Shown one piece after another: positions 25,547 to 36,450 of a DNA stretch of 64,000 nucleotides. The notes beneath the pieces were generated by a model. It searched no databases. It had not been told where the DNA came from and was given only the letters and a program-made list of their open reading frames with translations. The stretch is from Urbifossiella limnaea (GTDB lineage: Bacteria > Planctomycetota > Planctomycetia > Gemmatales > Gemmataceae), in contig NZ_CP036273.1 in NCBI RefSeq assembly GCF_007747215.1, forward strand, positions 744,001 through 808,000, given 5' to 3'. Made by a program: the position numbers and the translations under genes. Each line of letters begins with the position of its first letter. Positions within the stretch are counted from its first letter, which is position 1.

Positions 25547-26905
25547 TCAGCGCGCCGCCTCCGCGCTCGGCGGCGACGACAGGCTCGCCGTGTTCACCGC
25601 AATCACCCGGTACACGTGCCGCCGGCCGGGCTCTGCGGTCGCGTCGGTGAACTGCATCACGCCCAGCGGCTGCGGCGGCGTGTCGCTGTACTGCAACCCC
25701 TGGAACAGCGGCCGGCCGAACGGGTTCTTCCCCGCCACCTCGGCCAGCGCCTTGCCGTCGCGCTCGATCACGAACTTCGCCAGCCCGCTCTCCACGTCCG
25801 CCTCGGCGTCCCACGTCAGTCGGTTGCCCGTCAGCCGCACGTTCGTCGGCGCCGGCGGGGCGGTCGTGTCGGGCACCTTCGTGTCGCCAACGTAGCGCTC
25901 CCAGAGCTTCGCCGTCGCCTCGTCCGGCAGCCAGCCCGCCTTGAGCGCGTCGCCGCTGAAGCCGGCGGCCGCTGAAGCCGTGGTGCCGGTCGGCGGCGCG
26001 AGCCAGGCCTTGTCCGCGGGCATCGGCCGCAGCGGGTCGCCGGCCTTCGCGGGGAGGCGCGCCGTCAGGCAGGCGTCGAGCCACGGAATCGCCAGGTACC
26101 GCTGGTTGCCGCACTCGTGACTCGTGAGCGGGTCCACCGACACGCCGACGAGCCCGCCGCGGCCGCGGACCGTGGTGAAGAACGCCTCGTTCGCCACCCA
26201 CACGCCCGCGAACCGGTCGCCCTTCACGGTCACGCCCTCCTTCGTGCCGAGGTTGCACATCAGCGGCACGGCCAGCGCCGCGGCGGGAAGGGTGTGCGCC
26301 TTGATGCCGGCGCGCGCCGGGTCGGCGGCCAGCACCGGCACGCCGGAGCGGAGCCACGCCGCGGCGACGCGCTCCGGGTGGAGCATCACCATGCCGCCGG
26401 CCCAGTGGCCGCCGCCGCTGTGGCCCCACAGCGCCCACGGCACCGCCGCCAGCTCCGGGTGCCCGGCCTTGACGCCGAGGTCGGCCAGCGCCTTGCGGAA
26501 GGCGGCGTCGGAGCCGTTGCGCGGGTCGCACCACAGCTGGCAGTCGGCCTTCTCGGGCTGCTCGTAGGCGGGGCTCAGCAGCGCGCAGCCGTGCTTCTTG
26601 GCGAGCGCCTGCCAGTGCAGGTCGTAGGCGCCGGTGAGGCCCGACCGGCACGAGCCCTCGCCGCACCCGTGCTGGTGGACGACGACGCCGCGCAGCGTCT
26701 TTACGCCGGGCGGGAGCCACACGGTGTAGTTGACGGCGAAGGCCAGGCCCCCGGGCTCGGCGGGGGCGGCGTAGCGGACGCGGTAGTACGGCGGGTCGGC
26801 GGGCGGGAAGGCGTCGTAGGGCGGCTGCTGGGCGGGGGCGGCGGGCGCCAGCAGGGCGGCAGCCAGGAGCGCGAGCGCGGGGCGGGTCACGGGGTGAGTC
26901 CTCAT
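25547..26905 (-). CDS. Secreted alpha/beta-hydrolase (esterase-like)
   Basis: 452 residues with a signal peptide ([18 protein letters not shown]). The hydrolase domain has [15 protein letters not shown] (oxyanion region), nucleophile Ser in [12 protein letters not shown] and a conserved-looking [21 protein letters not shown]. Five or more Cys suggest disulfides. Residues ~345-450 resemble a fibronectin III domain ([18 protein letters not shown]… [15 protein letters not shown]). The substrate is unknown. It lies 11 bases downstream of the giant repeat protein on the same strand and may be co-expressed with it. Confidence 0.82.
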   Translation of the reverse strand: MRTHPVTRPALALLAAALLAPAAPAQQPPYDAFPPADPPYYRVRYAAPAEPGGLAFAVNYTVWLPPGVKTLRGVVVHQHGCGEGSCRSGLTGAYDLHWQALAKKHGCALLSPAYEQPEKADCQLWCDPRNGSDAAFRKALADLGVKAGHPELAAVPWALWGHSGGGHWAGGMVMLHPERVAAAWLRSGVPVLAADPARAGIKAHTLPAAALAVPLMCNLGTKEGVTVKGDRFAGVWVANEAFFTTVRGRGGLVGVSVDPLTSHECGNQRYLAIPWLDACLTARLPAKAGDPLRPMPADKAWLAPPTGTTASAAAGFSGDALKAGWLPDEATAKLWERYVGDTKVPDTTAPPAPTNVRLTGNRLTWDAEADVESGLAKFVIERDGKALAEVAGKNPFGRPLFQGLQYSDTPPQPLGVMQFTDATAEPGRRHVYRVIAVNTASLSSPPSAEAAR

Positions 26906-26916
26906 TCAGGTTGGCG

Positions 26917-29900
26917 TCAGTTCCGCTGCTCCGGCGTGTCCAGTTCCAGGTCGGCGCCGCCGACCCAGAACCAGTCGGTGCCGGCGTCGCCCCGCAGCCG
27001 GTCGGCCGCGCCGTCGTCGGTGATCCGCAGCCGGCTGCGGATGTTGGCGTACCCGCCGGTGCCGGTGGCTGCGGGGTTCCAGTCGGTGAGGACCTTGCGG
27101 AGCGAATCGGACCCCGACCGCACGGCCGCGGTGCCGCCGACGAGGATGTCGTTGCCGAGGCCGCCGTACAGGTCGTCGACGCCGGGGCCGCCGATGACGA
27201 AGTCGTCGCCGTCGCCGCCGTAGAGGTCGTCGTCGCCGGCCCCGCCCTGGATCAGGTCTTCGCCCGTGCCGCCGGCGACCAGGTCGTTGCCGCCGCCGCC
27301 GTCGGCCGTGTCGTTGCCGTCGCCCAGGTAAATCTGGTCGGCCCCGCTGCCGCCGGTCACGGTGTCGTTGCCGGCGCCGGCGTCGACCCACGTCGGCAGC
27401 GCGAGCGCCGACAGGTTGATGCTGTCGTTGCCGCCCTCGGCGTCCACCCGGACCGCGGTCACGCCGGTGAACGTCTGGTTCACGCTCGACCCGTTCAGCG
27501 ACCCCTGCACCCGCACCCGGTTATTCGACTGCGGCGACACGGTGATGCTGTCGTTCGTGTTCGCGCCGGTGATGACCAGCCCGGTGCCGACCAGCCGCAC
27601 GCCGGGCGTCGTCGGCAGGCCGTTCGACGTGAGCGTGATCGTGAACGTCCGCGTCGCCGACGTGTCGGCGCCGCCGTCGGCGGTGCCGCCGGTGTCCTTC
27701 AGCACCACCGTCACGGTCGCGGTGCCGGTCGCGTTCGCCTCGGGGACGAAGCTCAGCGCCCCGGCCGCGTCGATGGTCGGCGCCGCCACGAACAGCGCCG
27801 CGTTCGTGGTAGTGACGGTGAACGCCAGCCCCTGACCCGCCTCGTCGGCCGGGCCGCGCGAGATGCCGGTCGCCCAGCCGCTGACCGTCCGCGGGCCGCT
27901 CCCGGCGGCGACGGACTGGCTCGCCCCCGCGGTGAAGTTCGGGGCGTCGTTCACCGGCGTCACGGTCACGGTGAACTGCCGCGACACCGTCAGCGCCCCG
28001 TCGCCGACCGTCACCGTGATGGTGGCTGTGCCGCTGGCGTTGGCCGCGGGGGTGAACCGCAGGGTGCCCGTCGCGCCCGGGCTCGTGTACGTCACCGCCG
28101 GCGTCGGGATCAGCGCCGGGTTGCTGGACGTGGCCGTGACCGTCAGCGCCTGCGACTCGTTCGGCCCGGCGCCGATGCCGCTCAGGCTCACCGCCTGCTG
28201 CGCCGCGTCCTCCAGGATCGACACGTTGCCCAGGGCGTTGAGCGTCGGCGCGTCGTTGACCGGGGTGACGGTGACGGTGAACGTCCGCGTCGTCGTCAGC
28301 GACCCGTCGCCGACGACGACGGTGATCGTCGCCGAGCCGAAGGCGTCGGCGGCGGGCGTGAACGTCAGCGTGCCGGTGGCGTTCGGACTCGCGTAGCTGA
28401 TCGTCGGCGTCGGGAGCAGCGCCGGGTTGCTGGACGTGGCCGTGACGGTCAGCGGCTGCGACTCGCCGCCGCCGGCGCCGATGCCGCCCAGGCTCACCGT
28501 CTGCGGGCCGGCGTCCTCGGCGACGGTGACGGCGGCGATCGTGTCGAGCGTCGGCGCGTCGTCCACCGGGCTCACGGTCACGCTCACCGTGCCGGTCGCG
28601 GTGCCGCCGTTGCCGTCGGACGCGGTGTAGGTGAACGAGTCGGTGCCGAAGAAGTCCGCGGCGGGGGTGTACGTCACGCCGGTCGGGGTGACCGTCACCG
28701 TGCCGTTCGCCCCGTTCGTGGCCCCGGTCACGGTCAGGGCGTCGCCGTCCGCGTCGGTGTCGTTCGCCAGCACGGCCACGGTGATGACGCCGTCCTCGGT
28801 CACGGTGCCGTTGTCGGCGGCGGCCGCGGGCGCGTCGTTCACCGGCCGCACGTCGATCGTCACCGTCACCGGGTCGCCGGCGAGCTGGCCGTCGAACGGG
28901 CGGTAGGTGAAGGTGTCGGTGCCGTTCCAGTCGGCGTTCGGCGTGTAGGTGAAGGTGCCGTTCGGGTTCAGCGCCAGCGTGCCGTTCGTCGGGTTGCTCG
29001 CCAGCTGGGCCGTCACCGGGTCGCCGTCGATGTCGCCGTCGTTGCCGAGGACGTTGCCGGTCGCGGCGGTGTCCTCGTTCGTCGTGACCGAGTCGGGGAG
29101 GCCGGCCGGGGCGTCGTTCACCGGCGACACGATCACCTCGAACGACACCGACCGGCTCAGCGCCCCGTCGTTCACGATGACCGTGATGTTCGCGGTGCCG
29201 CCGGCGTTGGCCGCGGGCGCGAACGTGACCGTGCCCGTGCCGCCCGGGCTCGTGTAGCCGAGCGTCGGCGTCGGGATCAGTGCCGGGTTGCTCGACGCGA
29301 CCTGCACCGTCAGCGGCTGCGACTCGCCGGGGCCGGCGCCGATGCCGGTCAGCGTCACCGTCACCGGGCCGGCGTCCTCGGGGATCGTCAGCGTGGGGAC
29401 GTCCGCGATCGTCGGCGCGTCGTTCACCGGCGTCACGGTGAGGCTCACCGTGGTGGTGTTGCTGTCGAGGGCGCCGTCGCTCGCCTTGTAGGTGAAGCTG
29501 TCCGGGCCGAAGTAGTTGGCGGCCGGGGTGTAGGTGAAGCCGCCGTCGGCGCCGAGGCTCAGGGTGCCGTGCGCCGGGCCGGTCACGAGCACCGCGGCCA
29601 GCGGGTTGTTCTCGGGGTCGGTGTCGTTCCCGAGGACGCCGCCGACGCCGGCGAGGCGGGTGCGGAACGCCAGGTCTTGGTTGTACGCGCTGCCGGTGCC
29701 GAGGGCCGAGCCGTTGTACCACAGCCGCCCCGGGGCGTAGGACTCGCCGTTGGCCGAGAACGAGCCGAGGATGCCGACCGTCGGGCCGGAGCCGTTGCGG
29801 GTGCCGATGGTGAACGTCTCGCCGGCCGCCAGCGCGATGCCGGCGGCGGTCGTGTCGAACGTCACCCACTGGTTCAGCATCGCGGCGGTGACCGTGAGGC

Positions 29901-32900
29901 GGAAGGTGTACAGCGGCGTACTCGTCTGCCACGGGGCGCCGCGGTAGACGACCGCGTCGAACGCCGCGCCGACGGTGCTGGCCGAGTAGATGAACAGGTC
30001 GAACGACGCCAGCGTGCCGGCGCGGCCGGCGACCACCGACTGCTGCCAGTTCGTGCCGCTGAGGCCGGCGTTGTAGAACTGGCCGGTCAGGAGGCTCTGC
30101 TGGTCCAGCGCCACCGCCGTGCCGGACACCGTCAGCACGCCGTCCTCGGCCACGGTGTAGGCGTCGGGGTTGGCCGTCGGGGGGTCGTTCACCGCCGTCA
30201 CGGTCAGCGTCACGGTGGTGATCGCGCCCTGCAGCGTGCCCTCGACGGGGCGGTAGGTGAACGCGTCGGTGCCGACGAAGTTGGCGTTCGGCGTGTAGGT
30301 GAAGCTGCCGTCGGCGGCGAGGCTCAGCGAGCCGTTTGCCGGCCCTGTCACGAGCTGCGCCGTGAACGGGCTTCCCTCCACGTCGGTGTCGTTGGCCAGC
30401 ACGCCGGCCGCGGGGACGGACAGGACGCCGTCCTCGGCGACGGTGTAGCTGTCGGGCCGGCCGGTCGGCGCGTCGTTGACCGGGTTCACCGTGATGGTCA
30501 CCGTTGTCCAGTTCCCCAGCAGCTGGCCGCGGTCCATCGGCCGGTACTGGAACGTGTCGGTGCCCGACCAGTTGGCCCGCGGCCGGTAGATCAGCCCGCC
30601 GAACGTCACGCCCGGCTCCAGGGTGCCGTTCGCCGGCTGCGTGTACGCGCCGATGGTGAGTAGGCTGCTGGCGTCATCGGCGTCGGTGTCGTTGGCGGTC
30701 ACCGCGCCGGCCGCCGCGCCGTACGGGATGGCGAGCGGCGTGTCCTCGGTCGTCGTCAGGAAGTCGGGGTTGCCGACCGGCACGTCGTTCACCGGCGTCA
30801 CGGACAGGGTCACCAGCGCCACGTTGCCCTGCGCCTGGCCGTCGGAGGCGCGGTAGTAGAACTGGTCGGTCCCGCTGAAGTTCGGGGCCGGCGTGTAGGT
30901 GAAGCTGCCGTCGGCGTTCAGCGTCAACGTCCCGCTCGTCGGCCCGGCCACGACCGTCGCGGTGAGCGCGGTCCCCTCCACGTCGGTGTCGTTCCACAGT
31001 ACCCCGAGCGGCCGGTTCGGCTCTACGAGCGTGACCGTGCGCGGCGTGTCCTCGGTCACCTGGAAGAAGTCGTTGAACGCCACGGGGGCGTCGTTCACCG
31101 GCAGCACCGTGACCGTGACCGTGGCCGGGTCGCTGTACGCCCGGCCGTCGTAGGCGCGGTACGTGAACGTGTCGGTGCCCGACCAGTTGGCCCGCGGCAG
31201 GTAGTAGATGCGGCCGTCGTTCGGGCTGTACGCCGCGGTGCCGTTCGCCGGCTGCGTGTACATCACGGCCACGATGGCGTCGCCGTTCGGGTCGGAGTCG
31301 TTGGCGATGACGGCGATGCCGACCTGCACGTCCTCGGTCGTCGTCGCGCCGTCGTCCTGCGCCACCGGGGGGTCGTTGGTCCGCAGCACGGTCAGGGTGA
31401 CCGTCGCGGTCGCGCTCAGGCCGGTGCCGTCGGCCGCGGCGTAGGTGAACGAGTCGGTGCCGTAGAACGCCGGGTCCGGGGCGTAGGTGAAGCTGCCGTC
31501 GGCGTTCAGCGTCAGCACGCCGTTCGCCGGGCCGGTCACGACGGCCGCCGCGAGCGCGTCGCCGTCCGCGTCGGCGTCGTTGCCGAGGACGCCGGGGGCA
31601 CTCACGGACAGCGTAACGCCCTGGTCGGTGGTGTAGCTGTTGGCGCCGGCGACGGGCGCGTCGGGCGCCGGCGTCACGGTCACGGTCACGGTGGTGACGT
31701 TGCCGTTCGGCCCGGCGCCGACCACGTCGCTCGGGCGGTACGTGAACGACGTGGTGCCGTTCCAGTTCGCCGGCGGCGTGTACAGCACCCGGCCGTTCTG
31801 CACCGCCACCGAGCCGAACTGCGGCTGCGTCAGGGCGCCGATGGTCAGTGCGTTGTTCTCGATGTCGGTGTCGTTGGCCAGCACGTCGATGACGACGGCC
31901 GTGTCTTCGGCCGTGGTGGCGGAGTCGGCCGCGCCGACGGGTGCGTCGTTCACCGCCGTCACCGTCAGGTTCACGGTGGCGACGTTGCTCGTCAGCTGGC
32001 CGTCGGAGGCGACGTAGGTGAAGCTGTCGGCGCCGCTGTAGTTCGCGTCCGGGGTGTAGGTGAAGGTGCCGTTCGGGTTCAGGGCCAGCTGCCCGTGCGC
32101 GGGGCCGGTCACGACCGCGGCCGTGAGCACGTCGGCGTCGGGGTCGGTGTCGTTGAACAGCACCCCGATCGCGGCCGGCGAGTAGTTGAACCGGACCGAA
32201 CCGCGCAAGGCCGGGGTGCCACCCTCGGAGTGCTGCTCGAAGTCGGCCGAGAACCGCGTCACCTGCCCGGTCGGGCTCACCTCGATCTGCAGGACGGTGA
32301 AGAAGCCGGTGAGCGTGTTCGAGCCGCGGTGCTGGCCGGTGATGTCCATGCCGGGGGTGCCCGGCGTGCGGAACGCGGCGCGGGTGGCGCCGAGGTACTG
32401 CCCCACGGCCAGCGGCTCGGTGTCGAACCGCGAGCGGAACTGTAGCGTCCAGTAGTCGGAGCCGTTGTTCGGGTTCTGGTAGTTCACCGTCAGGTAGCTG
32501 GCGCTGCCGCTGACGCTGAAGTTCCCCGTGCTCGGCGACAGGTTGTACGTCCGCCCCTGGCCGATCCAGTCGCCGGCGTCGCTGACCATGGTCAGCGACG
32601 TGGTGCCGGTCGTGCCCGCCACCGTGAGGACGGTGTCCTCGGCGACCGTGTAGGCGTCGGTGGCCGCGACCGGGGCGTCGTTCACGTTCGTGACGGTGAG
32701 CGTGACGGTGGCGACGTTGCTGACGCCGGCGCCGTCGCGGAGGCGGTAAGTGAACGTGTCGGTGCCGGCGAAGTCGGCCTGCGGCGTGTAGGTGAAGCTG
32801 CCGTCGGCGTTGAACGCCAGTGTGCCGCGGGTGGGGCCGGTCACCACCTCCGCCGTCACGCTCGTGGCGCTCAGCGGCGCCGCGACGGTGTCGTTGCCCC

Positions 32901-35900
32901 GGACGCCCGAGCCGCCCACGGTCAGCGGCGTCTCCTCGGCGGTTGTGAAGCTGTCGGGGGCGGCGGCGAACGGCTCGTTGTCCAACACGCTCAGCCCGGC
33001 CGCGCCGGACACCGCCACGCCGGCCGACTTGTACCGATCTACGTACCCGCTGGTGCCGCCCGAGCCGTAGTTGTAGGCCAGGTAAATGTTCCCCGCGGCG
33101 TCCTGGGCCAGCCCCTCGGTGCTGGACGCGCTCCAGGCGCCGTTGGCGGTGTTCTCGACGCCGCCGTCCGCGGTGAGCCGCACGAAGCGGACGTAGAAGG
33201 AGCCGGCCGTGCCCGCGAGGAGGACGCGGCCGTCCGCCTGGTGTACGAGCCGCGCCGGGCCGCCGACGGCGCTCGCGGTCGGCTCGACGTACGCGCCGCC
33301 GGTGCCGAAGCCGTTGTCCGGCGAGCCGTCGGCGTTGAAACGCATAACGGCGTAGTCGTAGGTGCCGTTCGAGGTGTTCCGCAGCCGCACGCCGACGAGG
33401 ACCTTCCCGTCCGCGCGCACGGCCACGTCGGTGCCGCGCTGGTCGTAGCCGCTGGACGCCACGGTCGAGACGCCGCTGTTGCCGAACGAGCCGTCGGGCA
33501 CGCCGGCCGCGCTGTACCGGGCGACGACGAGCACCGACGAGGCGGTTCCCTCGCCGTCCACCCCGACGGCGACGATCTTCCCGTCCGGCGCGACCGCCAC
33601 GCCGTGGGCCTTGGCGCCGGCCGCGCTCAGCGCGGCCGTCCGCACCACGCCGCCGGTGCCGAACGTGGCGTCGGGGCTGCCGTCCGCGTTGAGCCGGACG
33701 ACGGCGAAGTCGGTGCCGATGAACCCGGACAAGACGACCTTCCCGTCGGCCTGCAGCGCGGCGTCGAGGACGCCCGCGGCGACGCCGGAGCCGAACGTCA
33801 GCCGCACCACGCCGCCGGTGCCGAAGCCGGTGGCGTCGAGCGTGCCGTTCGCGCGCAGCCGCACCACCACCATCTCGCCGGTCGTGGTCCCGGTCGTGAC
33901 GCCCGAGCCGGCGACGACCACCATGCCGTCCGGCTGAACCAGCACCGCCTCCACCTGGTCGGACGCGCCGACCGGGTTCAGTTGCACGTACCCGGACGAG
34001 CCGAACGTCGTGTCCGTCGTGCCGTTGGGGTTGAACCGGCGGACGCTGAAGTCTGCGTTCGACCCGACCGTACCCGCGGTGCCGGCCACGACCAGCTTGC
34101 CGTCCGCCCCCACCGCCACGCGGCCGCGCACGTACCCCGACACCCAGCCGCCACTCCCCCACGACGTGTCGTAGCTGATCGCCCCCGACAGCCCCGCGGC
34201 CGTCGCCGTGGCCGTGATCGTCACCGCCTGCGTGCCGTCCGTGAGCGCGTCGTCGACTGTGACGACGGCGAACGTCGCCGAGGTCGCGCCGGCCGGAATC
34301 GTCACCGTGCCGGGCACCGTGGCCTCCGTCGTGTCGCTGCTCGTGAGCGTGACGACTAGCGGCTGGTCCAGCGGGAAGCCGTAGCGCGTCACGGTGCCGG
34401 TCGCGGCGGCGGCGCCGGTCTGCTCCAGCACACCGGCCGGCGAGATCGTCACCACCAGCGACGGGCCGGCGGGCTCGTCGTCGGTCACGGTCACGCCGGC
34501 CGTCGCGGTCAGCCCGCCGGCCGCGGCGGTAATCGTCACCGCCCGCGTGCCGTCCGGCTCGGCGTCGTCCACGCCGGTCACCAGGAACGTCGCCGACGCC
34601 TGCCCCGCCGCGAGCGAAATCGTCACCGGCACGTCCGCTTCCGTGGCGTCGCTGCTCGTCAGCGTCACCACCAGCTCCGAGTCCATGTCCAGGTTCGACC
34701 GCGTCACCGTCGCCGTCGCCGAGCCGCCGTTCTCGCCGAACGTCGCCGGCGAAATCGTCAGCGTCAGCGACGGGTCGTCGTCGGCCACGGTGAGACTCGC
34801 GGTGGCGGTCAGCGCCTCGCCGGTGGCCATGTCGAAGCGGCCGAGCCACTGCTTGTACACGGACGTGGTGACGTTCCCGTTCGTGACCGAGACCGACCCG
34901 CCGGCCTGGGCCACGAGCCGGCCGTCGGCCTGGAGCGCGACGGCGTTCAGCTGCTCGAACGAGGCCTGCTGCGGGTAGTCGGCGGCGACGTAGAAGCCGG
35001 TGCCGTTGAAGTTCGCGTCCGGCGTGCCGTCGGCGGCGAAGCGGGCCAGCGCCTGGTTCGTGCCGTTGCCCGTCCGCCACGAGTAGCCGGCCACCACGAG
35101 CTTGCCGTCGGCCTGCACCGCCAGGTCGAACGCCTCGGCGTTGTCGAGGTCGCCGGCGGCACCCAGGCTCAGCGTCGTGGTGCCGTCGCCGGCGAACGAC
35201 GTGTCCAGCGTGCCGTCGGCGGTGAAGCGGGCGACGGCGAACCGGCCGTTGGTCTGGTTCGCTCCCCACGCCGTGCCGCCGACCACGACGTTGGTGCCGA
35301 CCGCCTCCACGGCCACCACGTCGGCGCGGTCGAAGGTGCCGAAGCTGCTGCCGGTGAGGGTGCGGACGCCGCCGGGGCCGAACGTCGCGTCCGGCGTCAG
35401 GTTCGCGTCCAGCCGCACGACGGCGCTGAGCCGCTCCTTCTCGGCCCCGGTGCTGGCGGTGTACACCGTCGCGGTGCCGGCGAGGATCAGCCGGCCGCTC
35501 GCGTCCAGGGCCATGTCGGCCACGGAGCCGTAGGCGCGCTCGTCGACCTGGGCGGCGCGCACGGGCACGCTCGCCGAGCCGATCACGGCGCCGTCGGCGG
35601 TGAGCCGGGTGACGCGGAAGTCGGGCGAGTCGGCCCAGTAGCCGCCGACGAGGAGGGTGCCGTCGGCGGCGACCTCCAGGTCGTAGATGCTGTCGTAGCC
35701 GAGGTGCGGGATGACGAGCGTGCCGTTGTTGCCGAACGTGAAGTCGAGGGTGCCGTTGGCGTTCAGCCGGGCCACGGCCCAGTCGGTGACGCCGTTGTTG
35801 CGGGCGTCGCCGGCGACGAGGATTTTGTTCCCCTGGGGCACGACGGCGTAGGCCGTGCCCGGATCGGCGTAGCCGGGGAAGAACACGTAGCTGGTGAGGG

Positions 35901-36450
35901 CGCCGCTGCCGTCGGCGTTCTGGAACTGGACGGCCCAGCCCTGGCCGCCGTCGGCCACGGACGCGGCAGCGACGATGCTGCCGTCGGGCCGCACGAGCAC
36001 GCCCCCGGGGTTGAGCGAACTGCCGCCGCGGAGGGCCGGCGTGTCGGCGAACCCGCCTGCGCCGAACGTCGGGTCCGGCCGCACCACCAGCGAGCCGGTC
36101 TGGGCCGTGGCGGTCAGCGTGACGCCCTGCGTGCCGTCCACGATCGTGTCGTCCACCGGGCTGACGGCGAACGTGGCACTGGCCTGCCCCGCGGCGATGG
36201 TCACGGCGGCGGGGGCGCTGGCCTCGGTGGCGTCGCTGTTGGCGACGGCGACGGCCAGCGCCTGCGACAGGTCGCCGGTGCGGGTGACGGTGCCGGTGGC
36301 GGCGGGGCCGTTCTCGACGAGCGCCGCGGTGTCCAGCGCCAGCGTCAGGGTGGCGGGGACGTCGCGGCCTTCGAGGAATTCGAGACCGAGGTGCGGGCGG
36401 CGCAACCGGGGGAGCGGACGACGAGCCGGGGGAGGCGGCTGGCGACGCAT
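26917..36450 (-). CDS. Giant extracellular adhesin-like protein (Calx-beta, delta-60, cadherin-like, RTX)
   Basis: 3177 residues. Residues 21-33, LGLEFLEGRDVPA, are the planctomycete LExLExRxxPA N-terminal export motif; there is no classical signal peptide. Approximate order: Calx-beta (35-125); about six delta-60 units ending in 'DxTFGxxG' (130-540); two Calx-beta (560-750); about five more delta-60 units (755-1140); eleven cadherin-like/Big_9 repeats with the signature GVLxNDTD…GSFTYTP…GTDSFTY…VNDAP, mixed with four tandem-95-like repeats (1165-2950); then RTX calcium-binding nonapeptides (GNDTVTGGSG, GGDGDDFVIGGPG; ~3000-3105). Two of the cadherin-like repeats are split by ~150-residue insertions (~1267-1427, ~2113-2267). 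ATG 36450 was chosen because the export motif follows at the usual distance. Probably a calcium-stabilised cell-surface or matrix protein. Confidence 0.93.
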   Translation of the reverse strand: MRRQPPPPARRPLPRLRRPHLGLEFLEGRDVPATLTLALDTAALVENGPAATGTVTRTGDLSQALAVAVANSDATEASAPAAVTIAAGQASATFAVSPVDDTIVDGTQGVTLTATAQTGSLVVRPDPTFGAGGFADTPALRGGSSLNPGGVLVRPDGSIVAAASVADGGQGWAVQFQNADGSGALTSYVFFPGYADPGTAYAVVPQGNKILVAGDARNNGVTDWAVARLNANGTLDFTFGNNGTLVIPHLGYDSIYDLEVAADGTLLVGGYWADSPDFRVTRLTADGAVIGSASVPVRAAQVDERAYGSVADMALDASGRLILAGTATVYTASTGAEKERLSAVVRLDANLTPDATFGPGGVRTLTGSSFGTFDRADVVAVEAVGTNVVVGGTAWGANQTNGRFAVARFTADGTLDTSFAGDGTTTLSLGAAGDLDNAEAFDLAVQADGKLVVAGYSWRTGNGTNQALARFAADGTPDANFNGTGFYVAADYPQQASFEQLNAVALQADGRLVAQAGGSVSVTNGNVTTSVYKQWLGRFDMATGEALTATASLTVADDDPSLTLTISPATFGENGGSATATVTRSNLDMDSELVVTLTSSDATEADVPVTISLAAGQASATFLVTGVDDAEPDGTRAVTITAAAGGLTATAGVTVTDDEPAGPSLVVTISPAGVLEQTGAAAATGTVTRYGFPLDQPLVVTLTSSDTTEATVPGTVTIPAGATSATFAVVTVDDALTDGTQAVTITATATAAGLSGAISYDTSWGSGGWVSGYVRGRVAVGADGKLVVAGTAGTVGSNADFSVRRFNPNGTTDTTFGSSGYVQLNPVGASDQVEAVLVQPDGMVVVAGSGVTTGTTTGEMVVVRLRANGTLDATGFGTGGVVRLTFGSGVAAGVLDAALQADGKVVLSGFIGTDFAVVRLNADGSPDATFGTGGVVRTAALSAAGAKAHGVAVAPDGKIVAVGVDGEGTASSVLVVARYSAAGVPDGSFGNSGVSTVASSGYDQRGTDVAVRADGKVLVGVRLRNTSNGTYDYAVMRFNADGSPDNGFGTGGAYVEPTASAVGGPARLVHQADGRVLLAGTAGSFYVRFVRLTADGGVENTANGAWSASSTEGLAQDAAGNIYLAYNYGSGGTSGYVDRYKSAGVAVSGAAGLSVLDNEPFAAAPDSFTTAEETPLTVGGSGVRGNDTVAAPLSATSVTAEVVTGPTRGTLAFNADGSFTYTPQADFAGTDTFTYRLRDGAGVSNVATVTLTVTNVNDAPVAATDAYTVAEDTVLTVAGTTGTTSLTMVSDAGDWIGQGRTYNLSPSTGNFSVSGSASYLTVNYQNPNNGSDYWTLQFRSRFDTEPLAVGQYLGATRAAFRTPGTPGMDITGQHRGSNTLTGFFTVLQIEVSPTGQVTRFSADFEQHSEGGTPALRGSVRFNYSPAAIGVLFNDTDPDADVLTAAVVTGPAHGQLALNPNGTFTYTPDANYSGADSFTYVASDGQLTSNVATVNLTVTAVNDAPVGAADSATTAEDTAVVIDVLANDTDIENNALTIGALTQPQFGSVAVQNGRVLYTPPANWNGTTSFTYRPSDVVGAGPNGNVTTVTVTVTPAPDAPVAGANSYTTDQGVTLSVSAPGVLGNDADADGDALAAAVVTGPANGVLTLNADGSFTYAPDPAFYGTDSFTYAAADGTGLSATATVTLTVLRTNDPPVAQDDGATTTEDVQVGIAVIANDSDPNGDAIVAVMYTQPANGTAAYSPNDGRIYYLPRANWSGTDTFTYRAYDGRAYSDPATVTVTVLPVNDAPVAFNDFFQVTEDTPRTVTLVEPNRPLGVLWNDTDVEGTALTATVVAGPTSGTLTLNADGSFTYTPAPNFSGTDQFYYRASDGQAQGNVALVTLSVTPVNDVPVGNPDFLTTTEDTPLAIPYGAAAGAVTANDTDADDASSLLTIGAYTQPANGTLEPGVTFGGLIYRPRANWSGTDTFQYRPMDRGQLLGNWTTVTITVNPVNDAPTGRPDSYTVAEDGVLSVPAAGVLANDTDVEGSPFTAQLVTGPANGSLSLAADGSFTYTPNANFVGTDAFTYRPVEGTLQGAITTVTLTVTAVNDPPTANPDAYTVAEDGVLTVSGTAVALDQQSLLTGQFYNAGLSGTNWQQSVVAGRAGTLASFDLFIYSASTVGAAFDAVVYRGAPWQTSTPLYTFRLTVTAAMLNQWVTFDTTAAGIALAAGETFTIGTRNGSGPTVGILGSFSANGESYAPGRLWYNGSALGTGSAYNQDLAFRTRLAGVGGVLGNDTDPENNPLAAVLVTGPAHGTLSLGADGGFTYTPAANYFGPDSFTYKASDGALDSNTTTVSLTVTPVNDAPTIADVPTLTIPEDAGPVTVTLTGIGAGPGESQPLTVQVASSNPALIPTPTLGYTSPGGTGTVTFAPAANAGGTANITVIVNDGALSRSVSFEVIVSPVNDAPAGLPDSVTTNEDTAATGNVLGNDGDIDGDPVTAQLASNPTNGTLALNPNGTFTYTPNADWNGTDTFTYRPFDGQLAGDPVTVTIDVRPVNDAPAAAADNGTVTEDGVITVAVLANDTDADGDALTVTGATNGANGTVTVTPTGVTYTPAADFFGTDSFTYTASDGNGGTATGTVSVTVSPVDDAPTLDTIAAVTVAEDAGPQTVSLGGIGAGGGESQPLTVTATSSNPALLPTPTISYASPNATGTLTFTPAADAFGSATITVVVGDGSLTTTRTFTVTVTPVNDAPTLNALGNVSILEDAAQQAVSLSGIGAGPNESQALTVTATSSNPALIPTPAVTYTSPGATGTLRFTPAANASGTATITVTVGDGALTVSRQFTVTVTPVNDAPNFTAGASQSVAAGSGPRTVSGWATGISRGPADEAGQGLAFTVTTTNAALFVAAPTIDAAGALSFVPEANATGTATVTVVLKDTGGTADGGADTSATRTFTITLTSNGLPTTPGVRLVGTGLVITGANTNDSITVSPQSNNRVRVQGSLNGSSVNQTFTGVTAVRVDAEGGNDSINLSALALPTWVDAGAGNDTVTGGSGADQIYLGDGNDTADGGGGNDLVAGGTGEDLIQGGAGDDDLYGGDGDDFVIGGPGVDDLYGGLGNDILVGGTAAVRSGSDSLRKVLTDWNPAATGTGGYANIRSRLRITDDGAADRLRGDAGTDWFWVGGADLELDTPEQRN

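Noticed and set aside
26911-30663. 1250-codon plus-strand frame inside the giant protein gene
   Set aside because: It mirrors the repeats of the minus-strand protein (repetitive Arg/Val/Gly text) and has no recognisable domain.
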